Assembly: GCA_013153895.1 (NCBI GenBank)
Contig: JAADDN010000066.1
Coordinates: forward strand, 1 to 23,523
From: Thermoproteota archaeon
Lineage (GTDB): Archaea; Thermoproteota; Thermoprotei; Thermoproteales; Thermocladiaceae
Length of the DNA: 23,523 nt
Reading direction: 5' to 3'
Positions 1-6,949 of this stretch are shown here, one piece after another; within the stretch, counting starts at the first letter, position 1; the number at the start of each line of letters is the position of its first letter. The position numbers and the translations under genes were made by a program. The notes under the pieces were generated by a model. The model saw nothing but the letters and a program-made list of their open reading frames with translations. It was not told where the DNA came from and made no database searches.

Positions 1-1015
1 CACATAGATATATTTCACCGTCTTCTGTAAGCTTGCTGACAACTGTATAAGCTATGTTTATAATCTTCTCAGCAAGTTCTACAAACCTATTATAATAGGC
101 TGCATATTCAGTAAATATCCTCCTCAGATAGGTATCTGTAATATTAAAATGCTCTTTTACAGAAGGCATAGTTGCCCTAGGTAGAAAAACATGATTATCA
201 ATATGATCGATAAGATGACCAACCTTCTCCTCAATAACAGGTAAATAACGTCCCAATGCTTGTATCCCTATCTTAGCCTCTTCTACTGCGGTAGCATTAT
301 CTATCGCGGTATTTAGCAGATAGTTCAGAAGCTTCTTATCTGTCTTTACTCTCTTGCTAGATATAATATTTAGACGATTTAATCTCGGCAGTATAGACTT
401 ATTAAACAGAACACCTATCGCTGGCGGCTGTATAAGCTTAATAATTAGTAAAAGTAGATCTTCACCATACAGCTCGACTAGTCTAGCTAGAAATCTCAAC
501 ATATGGCTCAACCTCACAGTTCTAACACAGTCAATAATCTCCTCTTTACTAATACTTAACCTGTTCTTTCTAATCCTGTCAAGGATCTCGTCGACAACTG
601 TTGAGATCTCATTGATAGATGTTCTCTCACCGTTAAATAAGCAGGTAATAATATCCAGAGGAAGTCTATACCTCTCATGATACCTTCTAACAACTATATA
701 GCTAACAAAGAGCTCTGCTAGTACATATGCAACTTCTGGAAACTCACTAAACATTGATTGAACACAAATAACATTATCAAACATATCTTCCATAAATCCT
801 AATCTACTTAGAAAATCTCTAAGTGCGGTAAAGGTTATATATAACATATAGAATGTTCCATAAGGAAGATTAAATTTCTTCTCAACCTCTCTAAAATAGT
901 CAAATCTGAACGAGACAATGTAACTCCTAAGCAATCTCATTCTAAAAGAAGATAATATATCTAGAGACCTTGTCTGCTTATTCTCATCCTTAACTACTGC
1001 AGATATTCTATTCAT
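1..1015 (-). CDS. Large helical protein of unknown function, C-terminus outside window
   Basis: An uninterrupted reading frame runs from an ATG at 1015 leftwards to the window edge (at least 338 codons, no stop seen). The protein is soluble-looking and mainly helical, rich in Leu, Ile, Arg and Glu, with no membrane span, signal peptide or known motif that I can see. Residues 43-53 (EVEKKFNLPYG) resemble residues 52-62 (ELERILNLPVG) of the next gene upstream, and both proteins start M-x-R-I, so the two may be old duplicates. A TATA-like box lies 27 nt upstream in the 33-nt gap, so it can be transcribed by itself as a leaderless mRNA. Function not recognised. Confidence 0.85.
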   Translation of the reverse strand, partial: MNRISAVVKDENKQTRSLDILSSFRMRLLRSYIVSFRFDYFREVEKKFNLPYGTFYMLYITFTALRDFLSRLGFMEDMFDNVICVQSMFSEFPEVAYVLAELFVSYIVVRRYHERYRLPLDIITCLFNGERTSINEISTVVDEILDRIRKNRLSISKEEIIDCVRTVRLSHMLRFLARLVELYGEDLLLLIIKLIQPPAIGVLFNKSILPRLNRLNIISSKRVKTDKKLLNYLLNTAIDNATAVEEAKIGIQALGRYLPVIEEKVGHLIDHIDNHVFLPRATMPSVKEHFNITDTYLRRIFTEYAAYYNRFVELAEKIINIAYTVVSKLTEDGEIYLC

Positions 1016-1036
1016 ATTAGTTAAAATTATTTAAAG

Positions 1037-1047
1037 AATTTTAAAAG
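1037..1047 (-). promoter_or_regulatory. TATA box for the gene starting at 1015
   Basis: On the minus strand this reads CTTTTAAAATT, centred about 27 nt before the ATG at 1015, the spacing expected for a leaderless archaeal transcript. A second AT-rich stretch (1023-1036) is too close to the start to be the TATA box. Confidence 0.5.
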
Positions 1048-1048
1048 A

Positions 1049-2458
1049 CTACCGTCCTCTTAGCCTATCCGCTAGTTGAGATACCTCGCAGCTTGCTGCT
1101 GGTTCTTCTTCTATTTTCGCATGTTCCAGCACTGCTGGTAGGTTTATCAGAAATTCCACCTTCACTAGCGAATCTGATTTGCCTGGGGTGATTCCTGTCC
1201 AGAAATAGTAGTTCTTTCTTTCACCGTTCTGTTCTAGAGTAAACTCTCCATAAGCTAGACCGCGATGCAACCATATGGTTAATGGTACATTACTATATTC
1301 TGACCTCTCCATACTACCACTAATAAAGTAGAAGGTTGGTAAGGTAGCGGTTATTTTTACCACTTTTTCATCTAGGTTAAGCTGTTTTTCAAGTATTGAC
1401 ATTACTTTCCTATATGCCGCATCTATCCAGCACCATGTACTGTAGAGTCTCCTCTGCAAGCTGTTGAAATAGTTGATCACTCTCTTCTTCCACTCATCTA
1501 TACTAGCTATACCTGTATATACTGGTACTATCTTGACTAGATCAGTATCATCTTCAACAGCTTCCACCTCTAGGAACGGTGGTGGCTCTATCGAAAGTTT
1601 CTTTAGAGATCGTCTACATAGCTCTACTAGATCAGTAAACTCTCGCAAAGCCTGTTCTAACGCATAGAGCTCCACTCCATCCTGCATAGCATGTTTAAGT
1701 ATTCCCGCTTCTATCACTCCCTTCTCAATAAAATATTGAACACATTCCAACATTTTCTTCCTATGTGGAACCTGTAGCATAATATCGCTCCACTTATAGG
1801 ATGATGTTGTAGGACTCAACGCTCTGTAAAACTTCTCATTACTAGGCGACACAATTTTAAATAGTTCCTCCATTTTCTCTCCAAGATTTCTCAATATCTC
1901 GTCAACAAAGTTTAACACGGTATAGATATCATGTTCTAGATAGTTATTCACTATAGACTCTGTAATCTCAACTTCCCGTTCAAACAGTAATAACTGAAAA
2001 TCTAGACAGTTCCAGATCAGTCTAGAACTATTGCTAAGATTATTATAGAACTCCTCAAGCAGCAGGGGATACCTACCCAATCTATCAACAACAGATCTAA
2101 CCCTTATATAGGAATAATAGATGTTTAACACGGTAGAATAACCATCATAGCTCGCTCTAAATCTTCTTTTAATATAATACTCTAATGCGTAGCTAGTAAC
2201 GATCTTAGTAAAAGCAAAGAGATTAAGCTGCTCATCAAGCTTAGTTAAAATATGTTCAACAGTCTTCAAAATACCTACAGGCAGATTCAATATCCTCTCC
2301 AGCTCAACTATGTTCCTAATCTCTGTAACATTATGTCTTTTTGTCATTACAACTTTTCCAAACCTAGAAATATACTTCTCAATATTTGGAAACCTTAGAA
2401 ACTCATTACTTGATGACGAGCTTGTTTGAGCTAGAGGTACACTATTTATCCTGCTCAT
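1049..2458 (-). CDS. 469-aa helical protein of unknown function
   Basis: Complete frame with ATG at 2458 and a TATA-like box 28 nt upstream. Residues 1-22 are Ser-rich and look disordered. Residues 30-290 look almost wholly helical. The C-terminal third is more beta-like (about 370-440, with TLPTFYFISG and LTIWLHRGLAYGEF), and the extreme C-terminus is charged. No signal peptide, membrane span or enzymatic motif is visible. Residues 52-62 resemble residues 43-53 of the downstream neighbour, suggesting a distant paralogue pair. The strand TFYFISG near the end recalls TYYID-type strands near the ends of the large proteins at 5669-6919, but this is weak. Function not recognised. Confidence 0.9.
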   Translation of the reverse strand: MSRINSVPLAQTSSSSSNEFLRFPNIEKYISRFGKVVMTKRHNVTEIRNIVELERILNLPVGILKTVEHILTKLDEQLNLFAFTKIVTSYALEYYIKRRFRASYDGYSTVLNIYYSYIRVRSVVDRLGRYPLLLEEFYNNLSNSSRLIWNCLDFQLLLFEREVEITESIVNNYLEHDIYTVLNFVDEILRNLGEKMEELFKIVSPSNEKFYRALSPTTSSYKWSDIMLQVPHRKKMLECVQYFIEKGVIEAGILKHAMQDGVELYALEQALREFTDLVELCRRSLKKLSIEPPPFLEVEAVEDDTDLVKIVPVYTGIASIDEWKKRVINYFNSLQRRLYSTWCWIDAAYRKVMSILEKQLNLDEKVVKITATLPTFYFISGSMERSEYSNVPLTIWLHRGLAYGEFTLEQNGERKNYYFWTGITPGKSDSLVKVEFLINLPAVLEHAKIEEEPAASCEVSQLADRLRGR

Positions 2459-2480
2459 ATTTCTTAAACTTCTTTAAAGA

Positions 2481-2490
2481 CTTTTTAAAA
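2481..2490 (-). promoter_or_regulatory. TATA box for the gene starting at 2458
   Basis: Minus-strand TTTTAAAAAG, centred about 28 nt before the ATG at 2458. The short distance leaves essentially no 5' leader. Confidence 0.5.
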
Positions 2491-2522
2491 TTCCACCCCA
2501 AGAGTAAGCTTAGAAGAGAAAA

Positions 2523-2530
2523 CTTAAATA
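2523..2530 (+). promoter_or_regulatory. TATA box of the interrupted membrane-protein gene
   Basis: CTTAAATA centred about 26 nt before the ATG at 2553. The same octamer is used at 11961-11968. It lies back to back with the promoter of the divergent gene at 2458. Confidence 0.5.
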
Positions 2531-2552
2531 CTGATAAATATACTGCTCTTCT

Positions 2553-2664
2553 ATGAATCTCGTAGTCTTCTTCAGTCTTTTAAACGGAACTCTGCTCACA
2601 TGGATTGGTGTAACCCTCATGTTTAATGCCGCATACGTGGAAAAGAATGAGAGGATTGAAGCTG
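2553..2664 (+). pseudogene. 5' part of a membrane-protein gene split by the insertion
   Basis: Begins with ATG behind a TATA box and encodes about 37 residues, starting with one membrane span (residues about 2-27, NLVVFFSLLNGTLLTW...) followed by a charged stretch ending EKNERIEA. The native frame runs on into foreign sequence and stops at the TAG at 2691. Joining base 2664 to base 4569 restores one open frame of 108 codons (junction codon GGA, ...IEA-G-DVKY...) that ends at 4783. The rebuilt protein would have three membrane spans, about residues 2-27, 56-75 and 84-106. The insertion removes two of the three spans, so the gene is presumably inactive. Family not recognised. Confidence 0.75.
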
Positions 2665-2698
2665 GTGGGCTATTACATTCTAACTATTTTTAGAAAGG

Positions 2699-2708
2699 TT
2701 TAAATGGT
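2699..2708 (+). promoter_or_regulatory. TATA box of the insertion element
   Basis: GTTTAAATGG centred about 28 nt before the ATG at 2730, the start of the tnpA relic. A leaderless transcript from here would enter tnpB after the 22-codon relic. Confidence 0.5.
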
Positions 2709-2729
2709 AATTGATGGTTATGATACTAG

Positions 2730-2798
2730 ATGTCTGATGAATATTCACTTAGTGTTAAGGAAGCGTGTAAGATTCTTGGTATTTCGTGGTTACAATGA
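2730..2798 (+). pseudogene. tnpA: Truncated tnpA (IS607 serine transposase) N-terminus, 22 codons
   Basis: Encodes MSDEYSLSVKEACKILGIS plus three residues and stops at TGA 2796-2798. 'LSVKEACKILGIS' is the start of the MerR-like helix-turn-helix that opens IS607-type TnpA. The rest of the HTH and the whole serine-recombinase domain (about 170 residues) are missing. Its stop overlaps the tnpB start as ATGA, the junction expected for intact tnpA-tnpB, which suggests an internal deletion rather than random decay. It has a well-placed TATA box, so it may still be translated and pass ribosomes to tnpB as a leader peptide. It cannot be an active transposase. Confidence 0.7.
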
Positions 2799-4570
2799 GT
2801 AGGAGAAATAACATTATTTTAGAAAGTTACAAGGTTAGAATACCAGATCAGTATCATAATTATGTTTTTAATTTATTAAATATTGCTCAAGAACTTATTA
2901 ACGCTATATTGATAGTAAAATGGAAAGAATATAGGGAAAAAGGAAAAATAGAAATAGATAATAAGGGTAAAGCATATGTTGCGCTAGGAGGTACCGCGTT
3001 TAAGGGATCTTTATTTTATCCATTGTACTTACCTAATAGATTTGTTAGATGTATTTTTGAGGAAGTTGGAAGAATTTTAAGAAGTCAAGATGAACGTCAA
3101 GATATTTACACTAGTCTAGTATATGGTTGGGAGATAAATAAGAATTTTATTCCATTTGACATAATTGGTGCTATAGCTGATGATGAAATATATGAAGCAC
3201 TTGACATTATTAGAGAGTTACGGGAGAAATATGATTCTAATTTAATTAATCAAGAAATAAAGCATATAAGAAATCTTGTTAGGAAGAGGTATAGATTATT
3301 GAAAGAAGGGAAAGATATTCGTAATTATTTTGATGTTACATTACCTCAGAAGAAGTCTCTTAGTCTTGATTATGCTGTTGATAGTGATAGTCAATTATGT
3401 AAAATATCTTGGGATGGTACTTACCTAAATATTGAAATGAAAGTACCTACAGTCGCAATACCTATTTCTCCAAAGGATTGGAAGTGGATTTCATTTAAAG
3501 TTAGACCAACAAAGAAGTTACTTGAACGATTAAGACAGGGGTGTAAAATTAAGAAACCAAGACTTGTTGCCAAGAGAGTTACTAATGGTAGACTTGTTCC
3601 AATGCTTGAGATCGTTGTTGAGGTTCCATGTGAAAAGAATATTGATGAAAGTATAAAAGAGGTATTAAGGAAGAGAGTTAAGAAGTTGAAACGTAATGTT
3701 CGTGTTCTTTCTATTGATCTTGGATTAAGGAAGTTTGCGACGTGTGTTCCTTTTGAGGTAACTAAGGATGGTCAAATAATTCAACTTGGTAGACCAATAT
3801 TTGTACGTGAGAATAATAGTATTTTGAGAAAACTTTCTAGGTTATTTGATGAGGTTTCTCGTATTCAGTCTAAATTGTCTAGACTTAGAGAAGGATCTAG
3901 GAGATGGAGGATACTTTATAGGGAGTTTCATAGGAAGTGGAGAAAGATTAGAAACATTATTTACCAGTTAAAGCATTATGTTTCTACATTTATTGTACGA
4001 TTAGCAAAGTTATATAATTGTGATATTATTGTTGTTGGGAAGTTAGACAGTTATAGACCTCCAGCTGGTTATGGTAAGTTATCTTCCCTACTAACTATGG
4101 TTTTTCCACGTAGTGTTAGATTGTATCTAGAGTATAAATGTAAGAGGAGTGGTATTGTATTAGTTACTGTTAGTGAAGAATTTTCCTCTAGAATATGTCC
4201 TAAGTGTGGAAAAATAGGTTTAACAGTTAAGAGTTATAATAATCTTACACAGTGTAGAACTGGTAGAGTATTCTATTGTCCACATTGCAAGTATATGGCT
4301 GATAGAGACTATGTTGGAGCATTAAACATTTTCCGTATCTTTCTTAAAAAATATCTTTCTTCTTTATCTTATTATTCCTATACCTATACTCCAATCAACC
4401 CGAGGAGCAATGCTCCTCGGGTATCCCCGAGCGTATGCGTCTCCTCGGGGGTATTTTCCACGAAAATGCAAAACTACTTAACAACATTAACCGTAATAAT
4501 ACATCCCCTACAAATAACACAACTAATAATGACAAAAACAACAAAAGATAATAATTACCATTCACAGTGA
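2795..4570 (+). CDS. tnpB: TnpB, IS607-associated RNA-guided nuclease homologue
   Basis: A 591-aa OrfB/TnpB protein. Family members use an RNA copied from the element end to guide DNA cleavage by a RuvC-like domain. With ATG at 2795 as residue 1, RuvC-I is SIDLGLRKFA (D308), the zinc ribbon is CPKC (C468, C471) with CPHC (C495, C498), and RuvC-III is ADRDYVGALNI (D505). At RuvC-II, where most TnpBs have 'vvEdL', this one reads VVGKLDSYRPP: Gly415 stands at the usual Glu and Asp418 follows three residues on. An N-terminal helical region precedes RuvC. The Ser/Thr/Asn-rich tail after about residue 525 overlaps the hairpin RNA region. I chose ATG 2795 because of the ATGA overlap with the tnpA relic; an in-frame GTG at 2786 would add three residues. 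The stop TGA spans the right junction, its last two bases coming from the interrupted gene. Nuclease activity is uncertain. Confidence 0.9.
   Translation: MSRRNNIILESYKVRIPDQYHNYVFNLLNIAQELINAILIVKWKEYREKGKIEIDNKGKAYVALGGTAFKGSLFYPLYLPNRFVRCIFEEVGRILRSQDERQDIYTSLVYGWEINKNFIPFDIIGAIADDEIYEALDIIRELREKYDSNLINQEIKHIRNLVRKRYRLLKEGKDIRNYFDVTLPQKKSLSLDYAVDSDSQLCKISWDGTYLNIEMKVPTVAIPISPKDWKWISFKVRPTKKLLERLRQGCKIKKPRLVAKRVTNGRLVPMLEIVVEVPCEKNIDESIKEVLRKRVKKLKRNVRVLSIDLGLRKFATCVPFEVTKDGQIIQLGRPIFVRENNSILRKLSRLFDEVSRIQSKLSRLREGSRRWRILYREFHRKWRKIRNIIYQLKHYVSTFIVRLAKLYNCDIIVVGKLDSYRPPAGYGKLSSLLTMVFPRSVRLYLEYKCKRSGIVLVTVSEEFSSRICPKCGKIGLTVKSYNNLTQCRTGRVFYCPHCKYMADRDYVGALNIFRIFLKKYLSSLSYYSYTYTPINPRSNAPRVSPSVCVSSGVFSTKMQNYLTTLTVIIHPLQITQLIMTKTTKDNNYHSQ
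4398..4568 (+). ncRNA. Candidate omega RNA (TnpB guide-RNA scaffold)
   Basis: Two strong GC-rich hairpins stand out in AT-rich sequence at the tnpB 3' end. Hairpin 1 pairs 4398-4408 with 4412-4422 (11 bp, 3-nt loop). Hairpin 2 pairs 4425-4431 with 4444-4450 (7 bp, 12-nt loop). A weaker ATTTTC/GAAAAT hairpin sits at 4453-4467. The nonamer CTCCTCGGG occurs in both 3' arms (4413-4421 and 4441-4449), so the 5' arm of hairpin 1 could pair with either one. In known TnpB systems the scaffold overlaps the tnpB 3' end and runs to the element right end, with the guide copied from flanking host DNA. By that logic the guide would start at about 4569. Exact RNA ends are not visible. Confidence 0.5.
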
Positions 4571-4783
4571 GACGTTAAATATTTCCATGATTGGTTCAAT
4601 GCTCTAGTCACTAAGAAGGATCTAGTAATAATGCTTGTCCTACTATGCTACATGCTTCTACTATCTATCAGCTATTATAAGCTGTATAAGAATCGTAGCA
4701 GTCTAGCATGGTTAGCTGTTTCTTCTATTGCTGCTGTCCTATGTATTGTAACCTGTCTACCATATTTTCGACTTCTCTTATAA
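4569..4783 (+). pseudogene. 3' part of the interrupted membrane-protein gene
   Basis: From the right junction the frame reads DVKYFHDWFNALVTKKD, then two membrane spans (LVIMLVLLCYMLLLSISYY and about SLAWLAVSSIAAVLCIVTC) and ends at TAA 4781-4783. There is no start or promoter of its own. It is in frame with both tnpB (whose TGA stop is at the junction) and the 5' part at 2553 once the element is removed. Its last 59 nt overlap the convergent gene ending at 4725. The frame is still open and the hydrophobic pattern intact, which suggests the insertion is fairly recent. Confidence 0.75.
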
Positions 4784-5681
4784 TTGAGTGGAATATTCTG
4801 AGACTCTCCTTGAATCTTGGGTCTAGTTTTCTGCTTCCTCTAGCTGGTTCAAATCTATAATATTTCTCTAGCTCGGGGAAGTATGTTTTGACTATTGTAT
4901 CAAGTATGGGATAGTAATCTTCTATGAAAATTACTATTCTGCCGTCAGTATCTTTCCACAGTGTGACCTGTCTGAGAAGTGTTGGATATAGTCGTCTTCT
5001 AACTAGTTGAAACATTTCTGAAATAGATAGGTCAGACATTCGTACTAGAACATCCATATTAGTAGTCTGCAGCTGTATGGTCTCAGCTGGGAAAAGCGTC
5101 AACGCATATATGAGATACCTTACATCGTCAGTAACTGGTCTAGGAGTGAACTTCCACAGCTCATAGCACATATAGCCAAGAACCATATAAGGATCAAGAC
5201 ATTTCCCCCTTAGAATCTTATTATCATATTCTACTACTAATATCTCTTCTATGGGAAGCATCTTATAGAGCTTAACTATGTCTGAGATAACGTTCCTAGC
5301 TAAGAGATAGTTTGCTGGAAGATTAAGCGTGAACAGGTCAATATGCCTCAAGTAATGTATCATGTATTCGTCCGTAATAGAGTTGGAGTCTAGTACCGTA
5401 CTATTAGTGGGAACGAAGAGTAAGCTACTGGTTAAGTAGTCTATAGCTACTAGAATGTTTACTCTAAACCTTGTCTTAACTATGAGAGATGGAACATAGA
5501 TATTTCCTATATCCTCTACCAGTGACAGTAAGGTAATACTCTGACTATTCTTCTCAAGATTAGGAAATACATCTTCAAGAGTTGACCTGACCTTCTCCTC
5601 CAGCTCGATAGGATCCTCATCCTTGACGTTCCCTAGAACAACTACTTTAACATTCTCACCTGCTTTGACTAGAAGAGGCAT
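4725..5681 (-). CDS. 318-aa member of the unknown paralogue family
   Basis: Start ATG at 5681 lies inside the end of the upstream gene (13-nt overlap), so it is the last gene of the 10265-4725 minus-strand group and probably translated by coupling. A short N-terminus leads to the family's beta block at about residues 59-92 (IYVPSLIVKT ... ILVAIDYLTSSLLFVP), followed by helical segments, and a later beta stretch near residues 250-265 (GRIVIFIEDYYPILD). The C-terminal 60 residues look helical and charged. It is shorter than its relatives and lacks their first 30-50 residues. No enzyme motif, signal peptide or membrane span is seen. Function unknown. The 3' end overlaps the interrupted membrane gene on the opposite strand. 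Confidence 0.87.
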   Translation of the reverse strand: MPLLVKAGENVKVVVLGNVKDEDPIELEEKVRSTLEDVFPNLEKNSQSITLLSLVEDIGNIYVPSLIVKTRFRVNILVAIDYLTSSLLFVPTNSTVLDSNSITDEYMIHYLRHIDLFTLNLPANYLLARNVISDIVKLYKMLPIEEILVVEYDNKILRGKCLDPYMVLGYMCYELWKFTPRPVTDDVRYLIYALTLFPAETIQLQTTNMDVLVRMSDLSISEMFQLVRRRLYPTLLRQVTLWKDTDGRIVIFIEDYYPILDTIVKTYFPELEKYYRFEPARGSRKLDPRFKESLRIFHSIIREVENMVDRLQYIGQQQ

Positions 5682-6919
5682 ATTGTTTCTCTACGTTTTA
5701 GGTTATACTTAAGGTTTAGCTCGACGTCTAGATTCAGCTCGGCACTATATAGGCGAAACAATGTGCTCCTCCTCTCCCTATCTATGTAGTATGTAGCTGG
5801 GAAGGACTTGACTAGTCTGCATGGAGTAACGTTGTCCCTATTATACATGTTGAACGTGTTTATAAAGAGGTGAACTAGCTCGTTCTCTCTCAGCTGTTTA
5901 TATACCTCATCTATTAACATGTTCACAATATCTTCAACATGTTTCTCACCATGCTTCAGATAGCGACCCAGCACGTCAAGCCCCAGCCCAACTACTAGCC
6001 TAATAATATCTTCAATCCTATCTAGGCTAGGCAGGTAATGGCTCAATATTGGCTCAGGATCAAGATGCTCGGCAGGAAATATGAGCCCTAGCTCACTACC
6101 ATAATAGACTTCTCCACGATCTGTAACATATAATCCCCAGCTAGGGATCTCAGCTAGCTCATTATCCTCTGCCTCTATCTTAAAGAGAGAGGGGACTCCA
6201 AGCAGGTTAAGCTCAAATCTCTTTACGTCACCGTTCTCAGAGTCTAGGAATATTAGAGGAATATGAATATGAAGTGTTGGTAATAGTCTTACCAATCTCA
6301 ATACTCTACCTAGCACAGGTTTTGGGAGAATCTTCACAATGTCGCTACTATTTAATATCGATCTAACCCGTCTATCTATCACTACTTGCAGAAGCTTGCT
6401 CAGCTTCAGGCTATCACTGTAGAATGAGAATAATTGCGTGTTTACATCTTCAGTAACAAGTTCCAGAATAGGTCTAACTTTAACATCATCTAGATCTATA
6501 TTCTCTAGATCGAACATAGTAATAGGTTCAGAGATGAGTGAGAAATCTACAACAACAATATCAGCTTCATCGAACAATGAAAGAACCTCATCACTGATAA
6601 GATGGATCTGTCTTCTATCATTAACATAGACTAGATAACCTATATTTCCCACCTCAACATGCAGCACTGGAAGGTAGAGACTATCAGAAGCTAAAAGCAT
6701 GGGCTGCTCTACATCACTATTATAATAGTGAACTAATGCATCAATAAACCAGGACTCTAACCCTCTAAGATTAATACTCTCTAGCAGATGCTTAACAATG
6801 TCAGAATCATGACTATAGATCTCGAAGCTTCTAGAAGATCTTATCCTCATGAGCGATAGTATAAGAAGCTTCTTGCTTAACAAAACATGCATGATAACTT
6901 TCTTACCTATGGAATACAC
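5669..6919 (-). CDS. 416-aa member of the unknown paralogue family
   Basis: Start is a GTG at 6919 with a TATA box about 24 nt upstream. Internal Met codons at residues 10 and 24 are alternatives. Three beta-rich blocks are separated by helical stretches: residues 72-108 (EQPMLLASDSLYLPVLHVEV ...), a middle block near 250-290 (WGLYVTDRGEVYYGSELGLI, then FPAEHL), and a last one near 380-410 (FPATYYIDRERRSTLFRLY). The middle block is followed by 'HYLPSLDRIEDIIRLV', which matches the second block of the relatives at 7788, 9054, 12000 and 13360. This repeated layout supports common descent despite low identity. No catalytic motif is recognised. The start sits just after the upstream gene's stop and the end overlaps the next gene. 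Confidence 0.88.
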   Translation of the reverse strand: MYSIGKKVIMHVLLSKKLLILSLMRIRSSRSFEIYSHDSDIVKHLLESINLRGLESWFIDALVHYYNSDVEQPMLLASDSLYLPVLHVEVGNIGYLVYVNDRRQIHLISDEVLSLFDEADIVVVDFSLISEPITMFDLENIDLDDVKVRPILELVTEDVNTQLFSFYSDSLKLSKLLQVVIDRRVRSILNSSDIVKILPKPVLGRVLRLVRLLPTLHIHIPLIFLDSENGDVKRFELNLLGVPSLFKIEAEDNELAEIPSWGLYVTDRGEVYYGSELGLIFPAEHLDPEPILSHYLPSLDRIEDIIRLVVGLGLDVLGRYLKHGEKHVEDIVNMLIDEVYKQLRENELVHLFINTFNMYNRDNVTPCRLVKSFPATYYIDRERRSTLFRLYSAELNLDVELNLKYNLKRRETICLF

Positions 6920-6937
6920 AGTAGTAAATTTCTTTTC

Positions 6938-6949
6938 GTTTATTAAAAC
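6938..6949 (-). promoter_or_regulatory. TATA box for the GTG-started gene at 6919
   Basis: Minus-strand GTTTTAATAAAC, centred about 24 nt before GTG 6919. It includes the stop codon of the upstream gene (6943-6945), so this group can be transcribed internally as well as by read-through. Confidence 0.5.

Larger units (their letters stand above)
2665..4568 (+). mobile_element. IS607-type insertion carrying tnpB and a tnpA remnant
   Basis: The boundaries come from the interrupted gene: removing about 2665-4568 restores a continuous membrane-protein frame. They are uncertain by one base because 2665 and 4569 are both G. The rebuilt target reads GCTGGAGAC, with the break inside or beside a GG dinucleotide, the known preference of IS607-family serine transposases, which insert without the longer duplications of DDE transposases. 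Inside are a 22-codon relic of the tnpA N-terminus, a tnpB gene beginning at an ATGA overlap (the usual IS607 gene order), and hairpins near the right end. A TATA box (TTTAAA at 2699-2704) serves the tnpA relic. The element lacks its own transposase and could move only with help in trans. Confidence 0.75.

Noticed and set aside
354..680. A 108-codon plus-strand open frame.
   Set aside because: It lies antisense inside the large minus-strand gene 1-1015, which is open over its whole length, has a promoter and has ordinary codon use. The plus-strand product is Ser/Ile-rich low-quality sequence typical of an antisense shadow.
2786..2794. GTG at 2786 as the tnpB start.
   Set aside because: It is in frame and adds only three residues, but the ATG at 2795 overlaps the tnpA relic stop as ATGA, the typical coupling point. 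I cannot exclude GTG.
2703..4562. A 10-bp inverted pair, AATGGTAATT at 2703-2712 and AATTACCATT at 4553-4562, as terminal inverted repeats of the insertion.
   Set aside because: The copies lie about 38 bp and 6 bp inside the ends given by the restored gene frame, so they are not terminal. IS607-type elements are not known for such repeats. In AT-rich DNA a chance match of this size is plausible.
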